10,268 bases of DNA from an uncultured Eubacteriales bacterium. GTDB lineage: Bacteria; Bacillota; Clostridia; Oscillospirales; Oscillospiraceae. Position numbers and translations under genes: made by a program. Under the pieces are notes generated by a model. The model was given only the letters and a program-made list of their open reading frames with translations, was not told the DNA's origin and searched no databases. The stretch is taken from the NCBI GenBank assembly GCA_900543085.1, contig UQQF01000065.1:1-10268 (forward strand). The letters run 5' to 3'. Below, one piece after another: positions 1-4,712 of this stretch (positions within the stretch are counted from its first letter, which is position 1; every line of letters starts with the position of its first letter).

Positions 1-12
1 CTCTTTGGAGTC

Positions 13-52
13 TGAGGGATTTCTTTTTGTCGCCACAAAAAGAAACCCCTCA
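13..52. terminator. Long near-perfect hairpin, probable terminator of the upstream unit or a dispersed palindrome
   Basis: Arms 13-30 and 35-52 pair over 18 positions with one mismatch (A19 opposite C46) around a CGCC loop at 31-34. The stem is A/T-rich near the loop and GAGGG/CCCTC at the base, so neither strand has a classic U-tract after the stem. A second C5/G5 hairpin (85-89 with 96-100) is followed by a T-run at 108-113 and could be a terminator for a gene left of the window. Either way the dlt genes appear separated from upstream transcription. Confidence 0.5.
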
Positions 53-134
53 GGAAAACATCCGCCGAGCGCGGCCGCTCACCCCCCCCACATTCGGGGG
101 CAAATAGTTTTTTCTCGCATATTGCACCGCACTG

Positions 135-143
135 TGATATAAT
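135..143 (+). promoter_or_regulatory. Extended -10 promoter of the dlt operon
   Basis: A TG at 135-136, one base, then a perfect TATAAT at 138-143 make an extended -10 element. The region 17 bp upstream has no good -35 hexamer, which is acceptable for extended -10 promoters. Transcription would start near 150, about 45 bases before dltC. This rules out the in-frame ATG at 142 as the dltC start and makes dltC the first gene of the transcript. Confidence 0.65.
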
Positions 144-195
144 GTCCCCGCGCGGGTGGCCGCGCCTGAAAAAGACGACACCGGAGGAAGATACA

Positions 196-447
196 ATGGA
201 CGAGATAATCGCCAAGCTGGACGAATTCATACGCGAGCGCTGCGACGTCGGCGACGACCCGGAGTACGACCTGGACGTCAACCTGTTCGACACCGGGTTC
301 ATGGACTCGATGGGCGCGGTGGAGACCATCATGTTCGCCGAGCAGACCTTCGGCGTGGAGATCTCGCAGAAGGACATCACGCTCTACCCCATGAACACCG
401 TCAACGAGATCGCCGCCGTGATAGGCCGCAAGAAGGGGCTTTGCTGA
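196..447 (+). CDS. dltC: D-alanyl carrier protein DltC
   Basis: This 83-residue acyl carrier protein carries D-alanine as a thioester on a 4'-phosphopantetheine arm and hands it to the membrane acyltransferase DltB for teichoic acid D-alanylation. The attachment motif is D37-S38-M39, with Ser38 as the predicted phosphopantetheine site. DltC proteins typically show DSM here rather than the DSL of fatty-acid ACPs. Length and the acidic helical composition fit the family. The start at ATG 196 is chosen because GGAGGAAG at 183-190 sits 5 bases upstream; an earlier in-frame ATG at 142 lies inside the -10 element. It is the first gene of the operon, with dltB starting 3 bases after its stop. The family call is firm; the specific DltC assignment rests mainly on the dltB, dltD and dltX neighbours. 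Confidence 0.93.
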   Translation: MDEIIAKLDEFIRERCDVGDDPEYDLDVNLFDTGFMDSMGAVETIMFAEQTFGVEISQKDITLYPMNTVNEIAAVIGRKKGLC

Positions 448-450
448 GGG

Positions 451-1596
451 ATGTGGTTCCTGGAAGTCGACATAGCCGTGCGGCTGCTGGCGGCGACGCT
501 GCTGTGGTCGCTCGGCTCTTTTATAGCGCGCAAATACTGGTCGCAGGCCAAGTTTGACCGCTTCCTGGTCATACTCGACCTGGCGCTCATTGCCTACGTC
601 AGCGAGTGGCTGGCCGCGTTCTACCTCGGCTACACGCTGGTGACCTGGGTGATAGTCAACGCGGTGGACAAGTTCAAGCGCGCCAAGAGCTTTTTCTTCG
701 TGCTCTGCTGCCTTGTCTGCGCCGTGCCGTTCTTCTACATACGCCTGCGCGACCTCATGCCCGAGCTGCCGCTGCTCTTTGCCCTGACCGGCATAGCGTA
801 CAACATGCTCAAGGCCATAGACGCCGTGTACTTCGTGCACTACACCGGCGAGCGCGTGCCGCTTATCACTTACGCCAACTACATGCTGTTCTTCCCGGTC
901 ATCACCGCCGGGCCTATACTGCGCTACCGCGACTTTTCCGCGTCGCTGAATAATCCCATGCCTATCACTGGCGAGAGCGTGACGCGCGACTTCAAGCGGC
1001 TGATACTCGGCTACTTCAAGAAGGTCGTGGTCATGTCCCTGGTCACCACGCTGCTCACGCGCATCGCGGCGGCCTCGCCGCGCCCCTGGTGGTCGCTGGC
1101 CGCCTGCCTGGTGAGCTACTTCCTCTTTTGGCTGGACATGAGCGGCTACGCCGACATCGCCATAGCGATGGGCGGCTTCATGGGTCTGAAGGTGCCGGAG
1201 AACTTCAAAAAGCCGCTCAAGGCCGCGAGCATGACGCAGTTCTGGCGCAACTGGCACGTCTCGCTGACCGACTGGATACGCGAGCACATCTTCGTCGTGC
1301 TCAACGGCAAGCGGCTCACGAAGTACCAGGGCGCGTTCATAGGCTTCGGCACCATGCTGGTCATGGGCCTGTGGCACGGGTTCACGGCGCACTTTGTAAT
1401 CGAGGGTCTGTTCAACGGCGTCATCCTCGCCGTCGAGAACCTCTGCGGCATCACGACCGTATCGCGCAAGGCGAGCAAGCCCTATCTGTTCTTCCGCCGC
1501 GCCATAGTAGTGCTGCTGTTCTCGATAACGACCATCTTCTACACGCTGGACGCCACGCAGCTTGCCAACGTGCTGCGCGGTTTCATAACGCTGTAA
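451..1596 (+). CDS. dltB: D-alanyl transfer membrane protein DltB (MBOAT family)
   Basis: A 381-residue polytopic membrane protein of the MBOAT O-acyltransferase family, which takes D-alanine from DltC on the cytoplasmic side and passes it through the membrane for attachment to teichoic acids. The invariant MBOAT histidine is His309, in a GLWHG segment preceded by a hydrophobic helix. The second conserved histidine is His269, within a WRNWH segment followed by a charged loop (TDWIREH). Multiple hydrophobic helices span nearly the whole length, and the length is slightly short of the roughly 400 usual for DltB. The ATG at 451 lies 3 bases after the dltC stop. A weak AAGGGG at 433-438 suggests translational coupling. 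Alginate O-acetyltransferase relatives share this fold, but the adjacent carrier protein, DltD and DltX favour DltB. Confidence 0.94.
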   Translation: MWFLEVDIAVRLLAATLLWSLGSFIARKYWSQAKFDRFLVILDLALIAYVSEWLAAFYLGYTLVTWVIVNAVDKFKRAKSFFFVLCCLVCAVPFFYIRLRDLMPELPLLFALTGIAYNMLKAIDAVYFVHYTGERVPLITYANYMLFFPVITAGPILRYRDFSASLNNPMPITGESVTRDFKRLILGYFKKVVVMSLVTTLLTRIAAASPRPWWSLAACLVSYFLFWLDMSGYADIAIAMGGFMGLKVPENFKKPLKAASMTQFWRNWHVSLTDWIREHIFVVLNGKRLTKYQGAFIGFGTMLVMGLWHGFTAHFVIEGLFNGVILAVENLCGITTVSRKASKPYLFFRRAIVVLLFSITTIFYTLDATQLANVLRGFITL

Positions 1597-1609
1597 GGGG
1601 GTGCGCGGA

Positions 1610-2497
1610 GTGAAATTTGTGAGCTTCATGAAGAAGGGCGGCCTCATCGCCTGCGTGCTGGTGCTGGCCTTCGTCCTCGACTTCGCGCTGGCGCAGTCGT
1701 ACTGGGTGCGCGACAGCGGCTACTTCTGGCTGGACGACTTTGAGCTGACGCAGCGCGAGCACCCCGAGGAGGTCTGGGACAAGGTCATCTACGGCTCCAG
1801 CGAGCTGACGAGCGGCTACCGCGAGGACATAAGCGAGAGCGGCTACGTCAACATGGGCATGGACTACGCCACCATCACCGACCTCGTGGAGATACTCGAG
1901 GGCGGACACATAAACGTCGGCAGCGAGCTGGTGCTCGCCCTCAACTGGGGCGCGCTGAGCGACATAATGGACACCAACCCCACCTACGAGTGGCACCGCA
2001 AGTGGTACGAGCCGTACTTCTACTTCCAGCGCGACCGCATCGCGGGGCTTATCACCGACACCTTCAACGCGCTGATACGCGGCGGCGAGTTCCGCACCAA
2101 GCAGTGGCTGACGCAGACCAAGGCCTATTACTACGGCCAGATGAGCCAGGCAGAGCTGGAGGAGCGCGTGGTCAAGCTCCACGACCTCTACCTCACCGGC
2201 GGCCTCGCCGACTTCCAGGAGAACCTGGCGGCGCTGAACGAGGTCTTCTCCTTCTGCGAGGAAAACGGCATCCGCGTGCGCGCGCTCTGGCTGCCGGAGA
2301 ACCCGGCGGTGGAGCCGGACAGCGTGGACGTCGAGGTGCGCGAGGCCGCGCGCGAGGTCTGCGAGAGCGCGGGGGTGGAGTTCTACGACATGACGGACGC
2401 GCTGGGCGCTGAGTGTTTCCACGACACGGGTCACATGGAGTACACCTACGGCGCCGTGCAGTTTACGGAGGTGCTTGACGAATGGCTGCTCTCATGA
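1610..2497 (+). CDS. dltD: D-alanine transfer protein DltD, short form (SGNH-like)
   Basis: Predicted 295-residue membrane-anchored extracellular protein for the last step of D-alanine transfer to lipoteichoic acid. An N-terminal hydrophobic helix (about residues 10-28) anchors it. The conserved GSSEL motif at residues 62-66 contains the likely nucleophile Ser64. Asp272 and His275, in a DxxH arrangement near the C-terminus, complete an SGNH-type catalytic triad. It is clearly shorter than well-studied DltD proteins of about 400 residues, so it may lack peripheral segments. GTG starts are possible at 1601, 1610 and 1619, and an ATG at 1628. GTG 1610 is preferred because AAGGGGG at 1595-1601 lies 8 bases upstream. 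It follows dltB by 13 bases and its stop overlaps the start of dltX. Confidence 0.88.
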   Translation: MKFVSFMKKGGLIACVLVLAFVLDFALAQSYWVRDSGYFWLDDFELTQREHPEEVWDKVIYGSSELTSGYREDISESGYVNMGMDYATITDLVEILEGGHINVGSELVLALNWGALSDIMDTNPTYEWHRKWYEPYFYFQRDRIAGLITDTFNALIRGGEFRTKQWLTQTKAYYYGQMSQAELEERVVKLHDLYLTGGLADFQENLAALNEVFSFCEENGIRVRALWLPENPAVEPDSVDVEVREAAREVCESAGVEFYDMTDALGAECFHDTGHMEYTYGAVQFTEVLDEWLLS

Positions 2498-2628
2498 AAA
2501 AGATAAAGACCTGGCTGAACGCCACGCCCGCCGGGCAGGTGATACAGGTCATCGCCTACGCGGTGATGCTGCTGCTGGTGCTCAGCTATTTCACGGGTCA
2601 CGGCGCGTTTATATACGAGGCCTTTTGA
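2494..2628 (+). CDS. dltX: Small membrane protein DltX (teichoic acid D-alanylation)
   Basis: A 44-residue reading frame starts at an ATG that overlaps the dltD stop (ATGA at 2494-2497), so it is translationally coupled. It has a basic amphipathic N-terminus (MKKIKTWL), one transmembrane helix at about residues 17-33, and ends in FIYEAF (39-44). That ending matches the conserved C-terminal FxYxxF motif of DltX (commonly FIYNEF), a microprotein needed for D-alanylation whose C-terminus, including the tyrosine, is thought to act in acyl transfer with DltB. The expected residues here are Phe39, Tyr41 and Phe44. In Bacilli dltX is usually the first gene of the operon; here it is the last. It is short enough to be missed by length-filtered gene callers. 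Confidence 0.88.
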   Translation: MKKIKTWLNATPAGQVIQVIAYAVMLLLVLSYFTGHGAFIYEAF

Positions 2629-2632
2629 CCAC

Positions 2633-2670
2633 CAGTCACCCCGGAGCGCTGTAGCGCTCCGGGGTGACTG
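2633..2670. repeat. 18-bp perfect inverted repeat after dltX
   Basis: Arms 2633-2650 and 2653-2670 are perfectly complementary over 18 bp, with only 2 bases between them, and are GC-rich in the centre. No T-run follows directly, so alone it is not a canonical terminator. It begins 5 bases after the dltX stop and shares its last two bases with the next palindrome. It may protect the mRNA 3' end or act in tandem with the terminator. Confidence 0.75.
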
Positions 2671-2702
2671 TCAAAAAAGGCCGTCGACGGCCTTTTTTGA
2701 CA
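2669..2702. terminator. Bidirectional rho-independent terminator (34-nt perfect palindrome)
   Basis: The 34 bases form a perfect palindrome centred on GTCGAC, with GGCCG/CGGCC arms flanked by A6 (2673-2678) and T6 (2693-2698). On either strand this gives a GC stem followed by a U-tract. It terminates the dlt operon on the plus strand and could block transcription entering from the other side. Confidence 0.88.
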
Positions 2703-2890
2703 ACAAAGTCCCCCGGCCGCGAGAGCGGCCGATGGAGACCAACACTTCGCTCTGCGCCTCGGTTGTCCGCCAAAGGCGGCCAATTCGACGCTCGCTTCGC
2801 GAGAAGTATTTTCGGCGACGTACACGCCGCCGCCGAAAATGATCCCAGTCCCTTTCGCGCCCATAGGGCGCGAAACTCTGCGAGGCTTTT
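2703..2890. repeat. Non-coding mosaic of short inverted repeats between dlt and marR units
   Basis: I see no supported gene between the terminator and the marR promoter. The stretch holds five further stem-loops: 2714-2720/2725-2731 (7 bp, GAGA loop), 2767-2771/2775-2779 (5 bp), 2791-2795/2799-2803 (5 bp), 2808-2817/2831-2840 (10 bp) and 2853-2862/2866-2875 (10 bp, 3-base loop). Short frames crossing it on both strands have no preceding ribosome binding site and are best explained by the palindromic composition. The pattern suggests a dispersed intergenic repeat or a structured RNA, but only the hairpins themselves are seen directly. Confidence 0.6.
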
Positions 2891-2892
2891 TG

Positions 2893-2921
2893 TTGACAGA
2901 TGCGTAACTTGTTGCTATACT
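2893..2921 (+). promoter_or_regulatory. Sigma-A promoter of the marR-flavodoxin operon
   Basis: A perfect TTGACA at 2893-2898 and TATACT at 2916-2921 are separated by exactly 17 bp. Transcription would start near 2928, inside the operator, giving a leader of about 26 bases. This is one of the strongest promoters in the window and would need repression. Confidence 0.88.
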
Positions 2922-2940
2922 ATAGGTAATAAGTTACGCA
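2901..2940. promoter_or_regulatory. Inverted-repeat operator over the marR promoter
   Basis: TGCGTAACTT (2901-2910) and AAGTTACGCA (2931-2940) are perfect inverted repeats separated by 20 bp that include the -10 hexamer. Each arm also lies within a smaller dyad of the form GTAA-N4-TTAC: GTAACTTGTTGC at 2903-2914 (one mismatch) and GTAATAAGTTAC at 2926-2937 (perfect outer arms), 23 bp apart. Two MarR dimers could thus cover the spacer and the start site. The position implies autorepression by the downstream MarR protein (inference). Confidence 0.78.
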
Positions 2941-2953
2941 TGGAGGCATAGGC

Positions 2954-3451
2954 ATGGAGATATCCGAGCTTGCGGAGAGGTACTCCGCCGGGACGAGCGA
3001 GAGGTGCAAGGCGATATTCAGCACGATTTTCATCGCGGCGAACAGGCTGCAGACGCTCTTTGACCACAGGATACCGCGCCTGACGCTGCGGCAGTTCATG
3101 CTGCTGAGCATCGCGCGCCAGCCGGCCGAACCGCTGACGCTGACCGAGCTGGGGAAGCTGCTGGGCTGCTCGCGCCAGAACGTGAAGAAGCTGGCGCTCT
3201 CGCTGGAGCAAAAGGGCTTCGCGCGGCTGTGCCGCTCTCAGTACGACGCCAGGGCGCTGACGCTTGTGCCCACGGAGACGGCGGAGGAGTATTTCCGCAC
3301 CGAGTTCCCGCAGTACGCAGGTGAGCTGGGCACACTCTTTTCTGTCTACAGCGAGGACGAGGTGCGCACGCTGTTTGAACTCATGATGAGGCTGTACGCC
3401 GGACTGGACAAACTCGAAGCTCTTACGCTCAAAGGGGAGGAAGAAAAGTGA
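2954..3451 (+). CDS. MarR-family transcriptional regulator
   Basis: A 165-residue winged helix-turn-helix protein of the MarR family, which as dimers usually repress their own promoter and nearby genes until a ligand or oxidant releases them. The helix-turn-helix lies at about residues 62-84 (LTLTELGKLL then SRQNVKKLALSLEQKG). The wing is at about 88-105, with the D98-A-R element common in this family. Helices before and after form the dimer interface. Cys18, Cys72 and Cys93 are present, so redox sensing is possible but unproven. GGAGG at 2942-2946 sits 7 bases before ATG 2954. Its stop overlaps the GTG start of the flavodoxin gene, so the two are coupled and probably share the regulation described for the upstream operator. 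The inducing signal cannot be read from the sequence. Confidence 0.92.
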   Translation: MEISELAERYSAGTSERCKAIFSTIFIAANRLQTLFDHRIPRLTLRQFMLLSIARQPAEPLTLTELGKLLGCSRQNVKKLALSLEQKGFARLCRSQYDARALTLVPTETAEEYFRTEFPQYAGELGTLFSVYSEDEVRTLFELMMRLYAGLDKLEALTLKGEEEK

Positions 3452-3969
3452 AGACGCTCATACTCTACAAGTCCAAATACGGTTCCACCGCGCGCTACGC
3501 CGCCATGCTCGGGCAGGAGCTGGGCTGCGAGCCGGCGGACATCGACGCCGCCGGGGCGAAGCCCGCCGAGGGCTGCGGCGCGGTCATATTCGCCGGGGGC
3601 ATATACGCCGGAGGCGTGGCCGGCTGGAGCAGGTTTGCAAAGCTCCTGCCCGCGCTTGAGGGACGGCGCACCGCGCTGCTGTGCGTCGGCGCGTCGCCGT
3701 ATGACGAGAAGGCCCTCGCCGCGCTCAGAGAGCGGTGCAAGGGTCTTCCCGAGAACGTGCCGCTCTTTTACGCGCGCGGCGCCTGGGACGAGAGCGTCAT
3801 GAGCTTCAAAGACCGCACGATGTGCAAGCTGCTGCAGAAGATGGTGGCCAGGCAGCCGGAGCAGACCGAGCCTTGGATGCGCGAGCTGCTCGCGGCCATG
3901 GGGCAGAAGCGCGACTGGGTCAGCGCCGGACAGCTGCAGCCGCTGCTGGAGTACATCCGCGCCGAGTAG
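3448..3969 (+). CDS. Flavodoxin-like domain protein
   Basis: A 173-residue predicted cytoplasmic FMN-binding protein. The N-terminal strand runs into a phosphate-binding loop with Ser9, Gly12, Ser13 and Thr14, the typical flavodoxin start. A second loop at about residues 48-56 (AGGIYAGGV) corresponds to the SxIYAG element of flavodoxin-domain proteins related to HemG-type protoporphyrinogen oxidases. A third segment near 109-116 (ARGAWDES) resembles the RGxxD region of that group. The C-terminal third is helical and basic. The start is GTG 3448, overlapping the marR stop, preceded by a strong AAAGGGGAGGA. Electron transfer or quinone/flavin chemistry under MarR control is a reasonable inference. 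No heme genes are nearby, so calling it HemG is not justified. Its stop is only 9 bases from that of the convergent gene. Confidence 0.85.
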   Translation: MKTLILYKSKYGSTARYAAMLGQELGCEPADIDAAGAKPAEGCGAVIFAGGIYAGGVAGWSRFAKLLPALEGRRTALLCVGASPYDEKALAALRERCKGLPENVPLFYARGAWDESVMSFKDRTMCKLLQKMVARQPEQTEPWMRELLAAMGQKRDWVSAGQLQPLLEYIRAE

Positions 3970-3978
3970 GGCGGTACA

Positions 3979-4383
3979 CTACAGCTTTTTCCCCACCAGA
4001 TTGCTCGCGACTATGAGTATCACGGGCTGCATGACCAGTATTACGCCGGTGATTATCGCCGGTATCGTGTAGTCCAGGATGATGAACGCCACCGTCGCGG
4101 CGCTCAGCAGCAGCCAGTCTATGCCGCAGGTGAGATAGCCCGCGCGGTACTTTATCTGCACGTTGCGCTCATCTTCGACCTCGACTTCAAAGTCGGGGTC
4201 TTTGCGCACCTGCCTGTCGTACCAGAGCTGGGAGTAGCTCACGCCGAAAATGGCGCCGAAGGCGCAGGAGAGGCCGATGTCTGCCGCCCTCGGGAGATCG
4301 GCGAACGCTATCAGCAGCAGTATGACGGCACAGACGGCGTAGCCCAAGTACCACAGCTTCGTCTTATTCGTCTGTTTCTTCAT
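3979..4383 (-). CDS. Four-helix membrane protein paired with XRE regulator
   Basis: A 134-residue integral membrane protein that I cannot assign a function. Predicted helices lie at about residues 10-28, 33-52, 82-104 and 107-130, arranged as two hairpins joined by a charged cytoplasmic-type loop (54-80). The loop contains E70-D-E-R-N, a DERN-type motif seen in several small uncharacterised Firmicute membrane proteins encoded next to small XRE regulators. The start ATG at 4383 overlaps the XRE gene by 20 bases. A GGAGG site (plus-strand complement 4393-4397) lies inside the XRE coding end, so the two are co-transcribed and translationally coupled. By analogy with such pairs it may sense a membrane signal or modulate the repressor, but this is inference. 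Confidence 0.85.
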   Translation of the reverse strand: MKKQTNKTKLWYLGYAVCAVILLLIAFADLPRAADIGLSCAFGAIFGVSYSQLWYDRQVRKDPDFEVEVEDERNVQIKYRAGYLTCGIDWLLLSAATVAFIILDYTIPAIITGVILVMQPVILIVASNLVGKKL

Positions 4384-4567
4384 AGATAAATACCTCCTCT
4401 ATGCTCAGGGCGAAGTATCTCGCGATCTTAAAGGCCAGGGTGATGGACGGGTTGTAGCGCCCGTTCTCCAGCGAGCCTATCGTCTGGCGCGACACGCGCA
4501 GGGCGCGCGCCAGCTCCTCCTGATTTATGCCGCGCTCGCGGCGCAGCTCCTCAAGTCTGTTTTTCAC
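4364..4567 (-). CDS. Small XRE-family transcriptional repressor
   Basis: A 67-residue DNA-binding protein made almost entirely of one XRE/Cro-type helix-turn-helix domain. The HTH is at about residues 16-35 (QEELARAL then SRQTIGSLENG), followed by the P40-S41 turn and helices ending in SIEEVF, the layout of small Firmicute YgzD-type regulators. The start is GTG at 4567-4565, with TAGGAGGT just upstream (complement of 4573-4580). It is the first gene of a minus-strand operon with the four-helix membrane protein. Its promoter carries two copies of a palindromic box, and the box nearer the MATE gene also overlaps the MATE promoter. It is therefore probably an autorepressor that also controls the efflux gene. 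Confidence 0.92.
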   Translation of the reverse strand: MKNRLEELRRERGINQEELARALRVSRQTIGSLENGRYNPSITLAFKIARYFALSIEEVFIYEETDE

Positions 4568-4586
4568 GGCTCACCTCCTAAAATGT

Positions 4587-4653
4587 AAAGCATGCTTTCC
4601 ATAATGAGCATAACACATGTGCGCGCGTATGTCAAGCACGCTTTCCATATTGA
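4587..4653. promoter_or_regulatory. Duplicated XRE operator between divergent genes
   Basis: Two direct copies of a 20-bp box occur 46 bp apart, at 4588-4607 and 4634-4653, with 18 of 20 bases identical. Both contain the core AAGC-R/Y-GCTTTCCATA followed by TGA. The first includes a perfect 12-bp palindrome, AAAGCATGCTTT (4587-4598). Box 1 lies just downstream of the XRE -10. Box 2 overlaps the XRE -35 at one end and the MATE -35 at the other. This placement is what a repressor acting on both directions would need. Confidence 0.82.
4607..4635 (-). promoter_or_regulatory. Promoter of the XRE-membrane protein operon
   Basis: Read on the minus strand, TTGACA (complement of 4630-4635) and TATGCT (complement of 4607-4612) are separated by 17 bp. 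The start site would fall near 4600, within the first operator box, about 35 bases before the GTG start. Confidence 0.85.
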
Positions 4654-4678
4654 CAGAGCAGAGGGCATCATGTACACT
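4650..4678 (+). promoter_or_regulatory. Promoter of the MATE efflux gene
   Basis: TTGACA at 4650-4655 and TACACT at 4673-4678 are spaced by 17 bp. Transcription would begin near 4685, about 28 bases before the ATG at 4713. An in-frame ATG at 4617 lies upstream of this promoter, supporting the later start. Confidence 0.8.
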
Positions 4679-4712
4679 GGATGAGGTTCTTCATGCAACT
4701 GGGAGGAGAGAG

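Noticed and set aside
142..195. Upstream in-frame ATG extension of dltC
   Set aside because: The ATG lies within the -10 element, and the ribosome binding site at 183-190 fits the ATG at 196.
13..195. Riboswitch or T-box leader before dltC
   Set aside because: The predicted leader is only about 45 bases and the hairpins at 13-100 lie upstream of the promoter, so they are not in the dlt transcript.
79..1647. A 522-codon open frame antisense to dltC and dltB
   Set aside because: It mirrors the GC-rich third positions of the dlt genes, has low-complexity Arg/His/Val/Glu composition, no ribosome binding site and no recognisable domain.
2598..2951. Two short opposite-strand frames (2598-2864 minus, 2664-2951 plus) as small genes
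   Set aside because: They run through the terminator palindrome and the inverted-repeat mosaic, lack ribosome binding sites, and their residues are dictated by the repeats.
4588..4653. Start of a CRISPR array from the repeated 20-bp box
   Set aside because: There are only two copies, they contain a regulatory palindrome, and their positions fit operators at two promoters.
4617..4712. Longer N-terminus for the MATE protein
   Set aside because: The extra 32 codons cover the operator and the promoter -35/-10 region and look nothing like a MATE N-terminus. A strong site precedes ATG 4713.
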